Source: Deltaproteobacteria bacterium HGW-Deltaproteobacteria-14
Lineage (GTDB): Bacteria > Myxococcota_A > UBA9042 > PHBI01
DNA length: 48,952 nucleotides
Direction of reading: 5' to 3'
NCBI GenBank assembly: GCA_002841945.1
Contig: PHBI01000022.1
Coordinates: 1 to 48,952 of the forward strand
Shown: in pieces, positions 41,745 through 48,952 of the stretch
Numbering within the stretch: the first letter of the stretch is position 1
How the letters are laid out: each line of letters begins with the position of its first letter
The notes under the pieces: model-generated
What the model was told of the DNA's origin: nothing
Database searches by the model: none
What the model saw: the letters and a program-made list of their open reading frames with translations, nothing else
Program-made: the position numbers and the translations under genes

Positions 41745-42947
41745 TCAGTCCAACGCGAGAAAGACGCACTTCAGATAGCGGAGCTCGGGGCACGCCAGGG
41801 GCGCGGGGTGGTCGGCGGGTTGGCCGTAGATGCCGATCACCGTCCCGCGCCGGCGGGCCTGCGCGATCCCCTCCTCGCAGGCGGTGACGAAGGCCGCCAG
41901 ATCGACGTGGGCGGAGCATGACGCTGCGACGCACAGTCCGCCCCGCTCGGTGACCCGGGCTCCACCCGTAATCATCCGGGTGTAGGCGTTCAGCGCCCCC
42001 TCCGCGGCGTCGCGAGAGGGCGCGAAGGCTGGCGGGTCGAGCACCACCAGATCCCAGCGCCGCTTGGCGCGGGCGGCGTCGTCGAGGACCGCGAAGGCGT
42101 CGGCGGTCACGCCCTCGTGGGCGTCGGGGTCGAGGTCGTTGAGGCGCCAGTGCGCCTCCGCCGCCTCGACGGCCGGGCGCGCGAGGTCGACGGTGGTGAC
42201 GTGGCGCGCCCCGGCGCGGCCGGCCGCGACCGAGAAGCCGCCGGTGTAGCCGAAGACGTTGAGCACCCGCCGGTCTCGCGCGAGCTGGGCGACCCGCGCG
42301 CGGTTGTCGCGCTGATCGAGGAAGAACCCGGTCTTCTGGCCGACGACGACGTCGGCGGTGTAGCGCGCGCCGTGCTCGAGGAAGTGGACGGGCGCGGTCG
42401 GGGTCGGGCCAACGAGCGGGCGCCCGGCGGGCTCGCCGCGGGAGCGGTGGCGCTGGTAGACGGCCTCGAGGTCGAGGCGCGCGGCGAGCCAGCCGCCGAG
42501 GCCCGCGGCGTCCCAGAAGCGCTCGGCGATGGGGCCGTCGAGCTTGAGGACCCCGGTGCGGCCGTAGACGTCGAAGACGAGCCCCGGGAGGCCGTCGCCC
42601 TCGCCGTTGACGGCGCGAAAGCCCGTCGTCGCGGCGTCGAAGAGCCCTCGACGCAGCCCCAGCGCGCGCTCGAGCCCGGCCTCGGCCCAGGCGTCGTCGA
42701 GGTGTACCCCGGGCTCGGGGCTGCACACCCGCACCGCGAGCGGGCCCTCGGGATCGACGTAGCCGACCGCGAGGGGGCGACCGCTCTTGTCGGCGACGAG
42801 CGCGATGGCGCCAGGCTCCGCGCCGGTCGGGATGCGGACGGCGTTCGAGAAGATCCAGGGGTGACCGCGCTTGATGGCGCGCCGCAGGTCGCGCGTCAGC
42901 GTGACCCGCGCGACCGCGCCGGGGGCGGCGACGAGGCGGCCGCTCAT
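41745..42947 (-). CDS. RlmI-like class I rRNA methyltransferase (PUA + SAM domain)
   Basis: 400 residues. ATG 42947 overlaps the stop of the CoA-binding gene (ATGA). N-terminal PUA-type RNA-binding domain (about 15-90; RGHPWIFSNAVRIPTG, VGYVDPEGPLAVRV), then an EEHEE-like region (YQRHRSRGEPAG), then the Rossmann SAM domain with VLNVFGYTGGFSVAAGRAGA, VTTVDLARPAVE and the catalytic-loop VVLDPPAF. VGQKTGFFLDQRDNR is the family landmark. RlmI methylates C1962 of 23S rRNA to m5C; the target of this protein is assumed, not proven. A SCSAHVDL motif near the C terminus carries the Cys used in m5C transfer. Confidence 0.92.
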   Translation of the reverse strand: MSGRLVAAPGAVARVTLTRDLRRAIKRGHPWIFSNAVRIPTGAEPGAIALVADKSGRPLAVGYVDPEGPLAVRVCSPEPGVHLDDAWAEAGLERALGLRRGLFDAATTGFRAVNGEGDGLPGLVFDVYGRTGVLKLDGPIAERFWDAAGLGGWLAARLDLEAVYQRHRSRGEPAGRPLVGPTPTAPVHFLEHGARYTADVVVGQKTGFFLDQRDNRARVAQLARDRRVLNVFGYTGGFSVAAGRAGARHVTTVDLARPAVEAAEAHWRLNDLDPDAHEGVTADAFAVLDDAARAKRRWDLVVLDPPAFAPSRDAAEGALNAYTRMITGGARVTERGGLCVAASCSAHVDLAAFVTACEEGIAQARRRGTVIGIYGQPADHPAPLACPELRYLKCVFLALD

Positions 42948-43378
42948 CGCGCTCGGCCCACGCCGAGGTGGCGGTGGTCGGCCAGGGTGCAGCGGTCCTG
43001 GACGACGTCGAAGCCGGCGTCGGACAGCTCGCGGGCGACGGGGTCGTTGCGGACGCCGAGCTGCAACCAGATGACCCGTGGGCGCGGGCTCATCGCCAGG
43101 ATGTCGGGGACGTGCGCCGCCAGGTGGTCGCGGCGGCGGAACACGTCGACGATGTCCACCGGCGCGTCGAGCTCGGCCAGGGTCGCGCGCACCGGCTCGC
43201 CCCACAGCGTCTGGCCGACGAGCTTCGGGTTCACCGGCAGCACGCGATAGCCCTGCTCCTGGAGGTACTCGGGGACGTAGAAGCCGGCCCGCACCCGGCT
43301 CGGGTGGGCGCCGAGGATGGCGAGGGTCCGCGCCTCGGTGAGGATGGCGCGCACGGCGGTGACGTCGGTGACGATCAT
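42944..43378 (-). CDS. CoA-binding (YccU-type) protein
   Basis: 144 residues, a single Rossmann CoA-binding domain: TLAILGAHPSRVRAGFYVPE, YRVLPVNPKLVGQTLWGEPV, DIVDVFRRRD, PRVIWLQLGVRN, VVQDRCTL. All are landmarks of the YccU/PF13380 group. ATG 43378 overlaps the acyl-CoA ligase stop (ATGA) and its own stop overlaps the next ATG, so the three genes are translationally coupled. It may bind CoA thioesters and cooperate with or regulate the ligase (inference from context). Confidence 0.9.
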   Translation of the reverse strand: MIVTDVTAVRAILTEARTLAILGAHPSRVRAGFYVPEYLQEQGYRVLPVNPKLVGQTLWGEPVRATLAELDAPVDIVDVFRRRDHLAAHVPDILAMSPRPRVIWLQLGVRNDPVARELSDAGFDVVQDRCTLADHRHLGVGRAR

Positions 43379-45510
43379 GATAGGATCACCCGGGCGTCGA
43401 TGGCCACCAGCCCGCTCTCGGTGAGGACGAGCGGGTTCACGTCGAGCTCGGCGATGTCTCCGAAGGCGTCGACCAGCGCCGAGATCCGCATCAGCACCTC
43501 CACCAGCTCGTCGCGGTCGAGGACCGGCCGCCCGCGCGCCCCGTCGAGCAGAGGCTGGGCGCGGATCTCGCCGATCATCCGGTGGGCGTCGGCGCGGGTC
43601 AGCGGGACGAGCCCGAAGCTGACGTCCTTGTAGACCTCGACGAAGACGCCGCCCATCCCGACCATCAGCAGCGGGCCGAAGTCGTGATCGCGCGAGACGC
43701 CGACGATGATCTCGGTCCCCTTGACCTGCTCCTCGATGGTGAAGCCGGAGATGTTCGCCCCCGGCACGTGGCGGCCGACGCGCTCGCGGATGGAGGCGCA
43801 GGCGGCGCGCACGCCGTCGGCGTCGATGACGTCGAGGACCACGCCGCCGACGTCGCTCTTGTGGAGCACGTCGGGGCTGATGACCTTCACCACCACCGGG
43901 AAGCCGATGTCGGTCGCGACGGCCACGGCCGCGTCCTCGTCGGTCGCCGTCCGCGAGCGGTTGTAGCGGAGGCCCGCGGCGCCGAGGAGCTCGGTCGCGA
44001 GCCCGAGATCGAGGTTCGTCTGCCCGCCGGCGCGCCCTCGCGCGACACAGCGGCGCACGACGTCGAGGTCCGGCGCCGGCAGCCGGTCGTGGGTGGTCGC
44101 GGCGGGCTCGGTGCGCCGGAGGTGCTCGCCTCGGCGGACGAGCGCGCCCATGGCGCTGATGGCCTCCTCGGGGAGGTTCGTCTCGGGGATCCCGCGGGCG
44201 TCGAGGAAGGTCCCGACCTCGGTCCCGACCAGGCCGAGGAAGCTCGCCAAGAGGGGCTTGTTCCAGCTCGACTCGGCGTGCGCGTCGGCGATGGCGCGCG
44301 CCGTCTCGAGCGGCGCGGTCATCGCCTGGACGGTCATGATGACGACGACGCCGTCGACCTCCGGGGCGCGCCCGAGGATATTGAGCGCGTCGCGATAGCG
44401 CTCGGGGGTGGCGTCGCCGATGACGTCGACGGGGTTGTTGTGCGACCAGACGTCGGGGAGGACCTCGTTGAGCGCGGCGATCGTCAGGGGCGTGAGCGTC
44501 GCGAGCGTCAGCCCGTGCCGGCTCGCCGCGTCCGCGCTGAGCACGCCCGGGCCGCCGGCGTTGGTCACGATGGCGAGCCGCGGGCCGGGCGCCGGGGGCT
44601 GAGACGCCAGCGCCCGCGACCACCCCATCAGCTCGCCGATGTCGCCGGCGTACTGCACCCCGGCCTGGGCGAAGGCTGCGCGGTAGGCGGCGTTCGAGCC
44701 GGTCAGCGCCCCGGTGTGGCTCGACGCGGCCTTCGCGCCGGCGGCGCTGGCGCCGCCCTTGATGGCGACGACGGGCTTGCGAGCCGCGGCCCGCCGGAGC
44801 GCCTCGTAGACCGCGCGGGGGCGGGTGAAGGACTCGGCGTACAGCGTGATGACCGTCGTCTCGGGGTCGTCCGCGAGCCAGTCGAGGATCTCCTCGTCGT
44901 CGATGTCGGCTTTGGCGCCGAGCGACACCGCGGTGGAGAGCCCGAAGCGCTCCTGCTCGGCGTAGGAGATGATGCCGGTGATGAGGGCTCCCGACTGCGA
45001 GAGCAGGCCGATCCCCCCGCGCCGCGGGGCCGCGGCGCCGAAGCTCGCGTTGAGGCCCCGCTCGGGGCGCATCACCCCGAGGCAGTTCGGCCCGATGATC
45101 CGCACCCCGCGAGCGGCGCCGCGGGCGAGCATGGCGTCCTGCAGCGCCTTGCCCTCGGCGCCCACCTCCGCGAAGCCGGCGGAGATGACGATGACGCAGC
45201 GCACGTCGCGGTCGGCGCACTGGTCGATCAACCCCGGCACGTGGCGGCCGGGCACGGCGATCAGCACCAGATCGAGGGGCCCGTCGATGGCGGCGAGCGA
45301 GGTCAGGACCGGGTGGTCGAGGATCGCCCCGCCCTTCGGGTTGACGGCGTACACCGGCCCCGGGAACCCGGCGCTGCGCTCGGTCGAGCCGGCGCCGCCG
45401 AAGAGGAGGTTGCGGAGCAGGGCGTGACCGACCGACTCGGGGCGCGCGCTGGCGCCGACGACGGCGACGCCGGTCGGCGCGAAGAACGGGGTCAGAGCGG
45501 CGTCGGGCAT
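43375..45510 (-). CDS. ADP-forming acyl-CoA synthetase, fused alpha-beta type
   Basis: 711 residues. AGGAG lies 5 bases before the ATG. Domains in order: CoA-binding (VAVVGASARPESVGHALLRN), two succinyl-CoA-ligase-like domains with the phospho-His H265 in SSHTGALTGS, then an ATP-grasp domain (VVKVISPDVLHKSDVGGVVL, EEQVKGTEIIVGVSRD, LDVNPLVL). It interconverts acyl-CoA plus ADP plus phosphate with carboxylic acid, CoA and ATP. The alpha-beta order is as in archaeal/protist acetyl-CoA synthetases and Pat, but the C-terminal GNAT acetyltransferase of Pat proteins is missing; an unrelated GNAT gene lies just upstream on the same strand. Specificity for acetate versus other acids is not decidable. 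Confidence 0.93.
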   Translation of the reverse strand: MPDAALTPFFAPTGVAVVGASARPESVGHALLRNLLFGGAGSTERSAGFPGPVYAVNPKGGAILDHPVLTSLAAIDGPLDLVLIAVPGRHVPGLIDQCADRDVRCVIVISAGFAEVGAEGKALQDAMLARGAARGVRIIGPNCLGVMRPERGLNASFGAAAPRRGGIGLLSQSGALITGIISYAEQERFGLSTAVSLGAKADIDDEEILDWLADDPETTVITLYAESFTRPRAVYEALRRAAARKPVVAIKGGASAAGAKAASSHTGALTGSNAAYRAAFAQAGVQYAGDIGELMGWSRALASQPPAPGPRLAIVTNAGGPGVLSADAASRHGLTLATLTPLTIAALNEVLPDVWSHNNPVDVIGDATPERYRDALNILGRAPEVDGVVVIMTVQAMTAPLETARAIADAHAESSWNKPLLASFLGLVGTEVGTFLDARGIPETNLPEEAISAMGALVRRGEHLRRTEPAATTHDRLPAPDLDVVRRCVARGRAGGQTNLDLGLATELLGAAGLRYNRSRTATDEDAAVAVATDIGFPVVVKVISPDVLHKSDVGGVVLDVIDADGVRAACASIRERVGRHVPGANISGFTIEEQVKGTEIIVGVSRDHDFGPLLMVGMGGVFVEVYKDVSFGLVPLTRADAHRMIGEIRAQPLLDGARGRPVLDRDELVEVLMRISALVDAFGDIAELDVNPLVLTESGLVAIDARVILS

Positions 45511-45574
45511 GATGTCTCCTGGCCGGTGGGGCGAGCGTGACTGGACGACCTTGCCACGAAGGGCGGGGGCCCGG

Positions 45575-46411
45575 CTATCGTGTGCGCATCCAGGCGCGGC
45601 GCGGCATCTGGCGCATCACGCCGCCCTGGAGGGCCGCGCGGTCGAAGCCGACGTCGCGGTAGACTTGGGCGGCGTGGCGCTGGCGCTCGGCGACGATCAC
45701 CAGCTCGCGGGCGCCGAGGTGAGCGAGGGCGTGCTGGCCGGCCTCGACCACGAGGCGGCTCGCCACCCCGCGGCGCCGATAGCGGCGGTCGGTCACGACG
45801 AGCTGGTAGCGCGCGAGGCCGTCGCCGCGGCGGACGTAGATCCCGAGGCTCCCGATCAGGCGCGGGCCGACGAAGGCGCCGAAGAACGCGCCGTGACCTT
45901 GGTCGGTGAGGACGCGGTGTTGGCGGATCTGGCGCGCCAGCCACTGGTCGAAGCCGGGATCCGGGCGGTCGTCGTCGTGCATCTGGCGGGTGAGCGCCAG
46001 GCAGGCGCGCCAGTCGCCGTTGCTGCGGAGCGGGCGCACCGTGACCCCCGTCGCGGCGCGTGGGTGCGGGCGCGGTGCGCTGGTGGACAGGGCCACGACG
46101 TCGATGGCGTCGAACCCGCGGGCGGTGAACGCGGCGGTGACCCGGGTGTCGGCGCCGTCGCCGGCCCAGCCGAGGGCCACGTGGCGCGCGGCGGGGCCGA
46201 GCTCCTCGCCAGAGCGCGCGATCCAGCGCGCGGCGGCGCCCGGATCGGCGGGATCGGGGGGCTGATCGAGCACCAGGAGGTTGCCCCAGATGTGGTCCGG
46301 GTGGCGCGGGCGGCGGCCGACCCAGTAGCCGTCGCGCCGAAGGACGCGCCCGTCGAGCGCGATGAGCATCAGGTCGGTCTCGTAGCCGACGTGGTCGCAG
46401 TAGCGGGTCAC
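45575..46411 (-). CDS. GNAT-family N-acetyltransferase
   Basis: 278 residues from GTG 46411, overlapping the upstream stop by four bases (GTGA). Residues 1-125 form a divergent N-terminal domain (YETDLMLIALDGRVL, HPDHIWGNLLVLDQPP, VTAAFTARGFDAIDVVALS) that looks like a decayed GNAT fold, so the protein may be a tandem GNAT. Residues about 140-278 are a complete GNAT with the acetyl-CoA loop RYRRRGVAS after the beta-4 strand YQLVVTD and the C-terminal ERQRHAAQVYRDVGF. The substrate is unknown. It is translationally coupled to the pseudouridine synthase. Confidence 0.88.
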   Translation of the reverse strand: MTRYCDHVGYETDLMLIALDGRVLRRDGYWVGRRPRHPDHIWGNLLVLDQPPDPADPGAAARWIARSGEELGPAARHVALGWAGDGADTRVTAAFTARGFDAIDVVALSTSAPRPHPRAATGVTVRPLRSNGDWRACLALTRQMHDDDRPDPGFDQWLARQIRQHRVLTDQGHGAFFGAFVGPRLIGSLGIYVRRGDGLARYQLVVTDRRYRRRGVASRLVVEAGQHALAHLGARELVIVAERQRHAAQVYRDVGFDRAALQGGVMRQMPRRAWMRTR

Positions 46412-47100
46412 GGCTGGAGGAGCTCCTCGGGGGCGCCCATGGCGCGGAGCGGTCCGGCCAGGTCGTCGGGGAGCGGCGCGGTCACGGTGACGCGCTCGCC
46501 GCTCTGGGGGTGGTCGAAGGACAGGCGTGCCGCGTGGAGCGCCAGCCGGTGAAGGCCGAAGCGCTCGCGGAAGAGGCGGTTGTGGTCCCCCTTGCCGTAG
46601 CGCACGTCCCCGATGAGGGGGTGGGTCTCGCCCTTGAGGTGGCGCCGGATCTGGTGCTGACGGCCCGTCTCTGGCCAGGCCTCGACGAGGCTGTAGCGGC
46701 GCTCGAAGATCCACAGGCGGCGCACCCGGGTCAGCGCGGGCTGAGGGGCGTCGCCACCGTCCTTGGTGAGCGGGCGCGCGATGACGAGCTCGGCGGGCGG
46801 GACGCCGCGCACGAGCGCGAGGTAGCGCTTGGCGATGGTGTGGGCCCGGAACTGCGCCGCGAGCACCTCGGCGAGCGCGGGGTCGAGGGCGAACAGGAGC
46901 GCGCCGCTGGTCGCCCGGTCGAGGCGATGCACCGGGTAGACCCAGCGCCCGACGGCGTCGCGCGCCTCCGTCATGGCGTAGCTGTCGTCCTTCGCCCAGC
47001 CCCGGTGCACGGCGAGCCCGGCGGGCTTGGCGATCACGACGACGGCGTCGTCGCGCAACAGGATGTCGATCGGTGCAGCTGGCGGGGCGTCGGGGCTCAC
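46408..47100 (-). CDS. truC: RluA-family pseudouridine synthase, TruC-like
   Basis: 230 residues from GTG 47100, which gives the family-like opening IDILLRDDAVVVIAKPAGLAV; ATG 47199 would add 33 residues of basic sequence unlike the family. The catalytic Asp is D61 in HRLDRATSGALLFALD. TruC landmarks: AVHRGWAKDD, AKRYLALVRG, GRQHQIRRHLKG, THPLIGDVRYGKGDHNRLFR. The enzyme converts U65 of some tRNAs to pseudouridine; related RluA members act on rRNA, so the target is likely but not certain. Its stop overlaps the GTG of the GNAT gene. It is divergent from the M48 peptidase, with little or no spacer if the longer start is used. Confidence 0.9.
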   Translation of the reverse strand: MSPDAPPAAPIDILLRDDAVVVIAKPAGLAVHRGWAKDDSYAMTEARDAVGRWVYPVHRLDRATSGALLFALDPALAEVLAAQFRAHTIAKRYLALVRGVPPAELVIARPLTKDGGDAPQPALTRVRRLWIFERRYSLVEAWPETGRQHQIRRHLKGETHPLIGDVRYGKGDHNRLFRERFGLHRLALHAARLSFDHPQSGERVTVTAPLPDDLAGPLRAMGAPEELLQP

Positions 47101-47211
47101 GGCCGCGCCGTACCACACCCATGCGGGTTGGGACAGGCTCCTGAGCTGCCGCTCGCGCTGGCGCTCGCGGCGCGTTGTCGCGACTGGCGGGGTGCGCATC
47201 GTTTCCCAGTG

Positions 47212-48117
47212 ATGTACGCCCGCCTCGTCACCCAGAAGCTCGCGGCGACCCTGCGGTCGGCCGCGCTGATCGCCACCCTCAGCGCCATCGCGGGGGCCGC
47301 CGCCTGGGCCTTCGCCGGCCCGACCGGCGCCGCATGGGGGGCCATCGGCGTCGTCGCCATGGTCGCGCTCGCGAGCCGCTCCGCGCCCCACCGGCTGCTC
47401 CTGCGCCAGCAGCGCGCCGTGCCGCTGCGGCGTGGGGACGCGCCGTGGCTCCTCGACGCCGTCGTCGAGCTCAGCGCTCGCGCCGGGCTGCCCCGCCCAC
47501 CGCGGGTCTACTGGGTGCCGGCGGCCGTCCAGAACGCCTTCTCGGTGGGCGATCGACGTGACCCCGCCATCGGCGTGACCGAGGGGCTGCTCCGGACCCT
47601 CACCCCACGCGAGGTCGTCGGCGTCCTGGCTCACGAGATCGCCCACATCCGCCAGGGCGACCTCGGCTGGATGCAGGTCGCGACGGTGCTGACGACGCTC
47701 ACCCGCGTCATGAGCCAGGCCGGCCTCATGCTCGCCTTCGTCGGGCTGCCCCTGCTGCTCGTCGGGACGGAGCTCGTCCCGCTCGGCGGGTTGCTCGCCC
47801 TCGTCATCGCGCCGGCCGCCGCGACCCTGGTCCAGCTCGCCTTCGGCCGCACCCGCGAGCTCCGGGCGGACGTCGCCGCCGTCGAGCTCACCGGCGACCC
47901 GCTCGGGCTCGCGTCGGCGCTCGTGCGCATCGAGCGCGGCGGCGACAGCCTGCTGTCGCGCATCTTTGGCCTGCGCGCCCGCCGCGCCGAGGTGCCGGAC
48001 GCGCTCCGGACCCACCCGGCCACCGCCGAGCGGGTCGCCCGCCTGCGCGAGCTCGCCGGGCTGCCCCCGCGGACGCCCCCTTCGCCGCCCCGGCGGACCC
48101 AGTTCAGCGTGTTCTGA
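47212..48117 (+). CDS. M48-family membrane metallopeptidase, HtpX-like
   Basis: 301 residues. N-terminal membrane segments (about 15-60; ALIATLSAIAGAAAWAFAG, WGAIGVVAMVALASR), then the protease domain. The zinc motif HEIAH is at 141-145, with E142 catalytic, followed by IRQGD. The third ligand is E216 in ELRADVAAVELTGDP. A second hydrophobic pair (about 165-205) lies between them, as in HtpX, which degrades damaged membrane proteins at the inner membrane. The C terminus (THPATAERVARLREL) is typical of M48B. The divergent pseudouridine synthase shares the upstream region. No clear Shine-Dalgarno before the ATG. Confidence 0.93.
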   Translation: MYARLVTQKLAATLRSAALIATLSAIAGAAAWAFAGPTGAAWGAIGVVAMVALASRSAPHRLLLRQQRAVPLRRGDAPWLLDAVVELSARAGLPRPPRVYWVPAAVQNAFSVGDRRDPAIGVTEGLLRTLTPREVVGVLAHEIAHIRQGDLGWMQVATVLTTLTRVMSQAGLMLAFVGLPLLLVGTELVPLGGLLALVIAPAAATLVQLAFGRTRELRADVAAVELTGDPLGLASALVRIERGGDSLLSRIFGLRARRAEVPDALRTHPATAERVARLRELAGLPPRTPPSPPRRTQFSVF

Positions 48118-48144
48118 ACCGGGCGCCCGAGCTGCGGGTGAAGT

Positions 48145-48952
48145 TCATCCCGTCGCAGCGGGCGGTTGCGCGAGGGTGTTCAGCGCGCGTTGAAGATCAG
48201 CGATCAGGTCGTCGGCGTTCTCGATGCCGCAGGACACCCGCACCATCCCGTCGGTGATGCCGAGGCGGGCGCGCTCGCGCGGCGCCAGCCCCGCGTGCGA
48301 GGTCAGCGCGGGCCGCGACACCAGGGTCTCGACGCCGCCCAGGCTGACCGCGCAGGGAATCATCTTCAAGGCGCGCAGGAAGGTTACCGGGTCGATGTCG
48401 CCGGCCAGATCAAAACTCAGCATGCCGCCGAAGTCTTCCATTTGCCGGGCCGCGATGGCGTGTTGCGGATGTTGCTCCAATCCGGGGTAGTTCACTCGGG
48501 CCACGCAGCGGTGGTCGGCCAGTGCCTGTGCCACCGCCAGCGCATTACGACTCTGCTGACGGACTCTCAGGTCGAGGGTTTTCAGGCTGCGCTCCAGCAA
48601 GGCACAGTCCTGGGCATTGAGGCTGCCGCCGTGCATCAGCGCGTGCTGGCGCAGGCGCTCGATCAGGGCGGCGGAGCCGACTATGGCGCCGCAGCAAAGA
48701 TCACTGTGGCCACCCAGGTATTTGGTGCCGCTGTGAATCACCAGATCGATGCCGTGGTCCAGCGGATTCTGTAGCACGGGCGTCGCAAATGTGCCGTCGA
48801 TCACCGACCAGAGCCCATGGCGTCGGGCGATGGCAGCCACTTCCGCCAGGTCGAGCACGGCCAGCAAGGGGTTGGTGGGTGACTCGAAAAACACCAGGCG
48901 GGTAGCGGGCTCGATGGCCGCCTCCAGCGCTGCCAGATCAGCCGGCACGAAA
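48145..48952 (-). CDS. Cystathionine gamma-synthase/lyase-type PLP enzyme, 3' part only
   Basis: 269 residues of a Cys/Met-metabolism PLP enzyme; the N-terminal part lies beyond the window. The PLP lysine is in HSGTKYLGGHSD. FESPTNPLL, SLGGVETLVSRPALTSH and RVSCGIENADDLIADLQRAL are family landmarks. Enzymes of this fold do gamma-replacement or gamma-elimination (cystathionine synthase, cystathionine lyase, methionine gamma-lyase); the part seen does not decide among them. Codon use is visibly different from all other genes here, with many A/T-ending codons (AAA, ATT, TTG, CAA) upstream of about 48340 in gene direction. This suggests recent transfer or an assembly join. Confidence 0.9.
   Translation of the reverse strand, partial: FVPADLAALEAAIEPATRLVFFESPTNPLLAVLDLAEVAAIARRHGLWSVIDGTFATPVLQNPLDHGIDLVIHSGTKYLGGHSDLCCGAIVGSAALIERLRQHALMHGGSLNAQDCALLERSLKTLDLRVRQQSRNALAVAQALADHRCVARVNYPGLEQHPQHAIAARQMEDFGGMLSFDLAGDIDPVTFLRALKMIPCAVSLGGVETLVSRPALTSHAGLAPRERARLGITDGMVRVSCGIENADDLIADLQRALNTLAQPPAATG

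Noticed and set aside
43375..46411. Pat/PatZ-type protein acetyltransferase split by a frameshift
   Set aside because: The GNAT gene is translationally coupled to the pseudouridine synthase, is complete and has its own extra N-terminal domain, so it is a separate gene.

Overview
The window is very GC-rich, with strongly GC-biased third codon positions. It carries large exported lipoproteins, an EGF/lectin-repeat pair, thrombospondin-type-3/OmpA proteins and a copper-linked MbnP/MbnH pair. This gene mix fits a Myxococcota/Bradymonadota-type bacterium; that placement is inferred from gene content, as there is no rRNA in the window. I saw no rRNA, tRNA, CRISPR array, integrase or insertion sequence.

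Layout. 0-5 kb: the 3' end of an Ala-rich coiled-coil gene, a SAM methyltransferase, a fusion of a CrtC/AttH-like lipocalin domain to an isoprenyl diphosphate synthase, and GTP cyclohydrolase I (folE). 5-14 kb: two adjacent paralogous secreted lipoproteins of 1495 and 1380 residues. Each has EGF modules, 18-22 six-cysteine repeats of about 37 residues, and C-terminal fibrinogen-like and C-type-lectin-like modules. 14-18 kb: a small lipoprotein, a DUF2378-like protein that seems to start at ATT, an OmpA-family lipoprotein and an HSL-type esterase. 18-23 kb: a coiled-coil protein divergent from a two-module AAA+ ATPase of the kind found with extracellular contractile injection systems, then a beta-repeat protein.

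22.8-26.5 kb is the most accessory-looking part. It has 1.26 kb without a convincing gene, holding hairpins, a 72-bp tandem repeat, copies of a dispersed double-hairpin repeat and a micro-ORF with an almost complete anti-16S Shine-Dalgarno. Next to it is the MbnH/MbnP pair. 26.5-35 kb: an OmpA/TSP3 porin-like protein, a YbiT-type ABC-F ATPase, an esterase lipoprotein, an MtaB-like tRNA methylthiotransferase, an SRPBCC protein, a beta-barrel protein and pyruvate kinase. 35.5-41 kb: a hybrid sensor kinase whose kinase motifs are all degenerate while its receiver is intact, a TatD-family hydrolase, a membrane-anchored protein and a secreted protein. 41.7-48.1 kb: two translationally coupled minus-strand operons (acyl-CoA ligase / CoA-binding protein / RlmI-like methyltransferase, and TruC-like pseudouridine synthase / GNAT) and an M48 peptidase. 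The last 0.8 kb is the 3' part of a Cys/Met-metabolism PLP enzyme whose base and codon use differ from everything before it; it may be transferred DNA or an assembly join.

Most genes are independent housekeeping or envelope functions. Groups that clearly belong together are mbnP-mbnH, the two EGF/lectin lipoproteins, and the two ATGA/GTGA-coupled operons. The strongest candidates for new biology are the giant lectin-repeat pair, the pseudokinase hybrid, the lipocalin-prenyl synthase fusion, the orphan AAA+ with its divergent coiled-coil neighbour, and the repeat/RNA-rich stretch at 22.8-24.1 kb.
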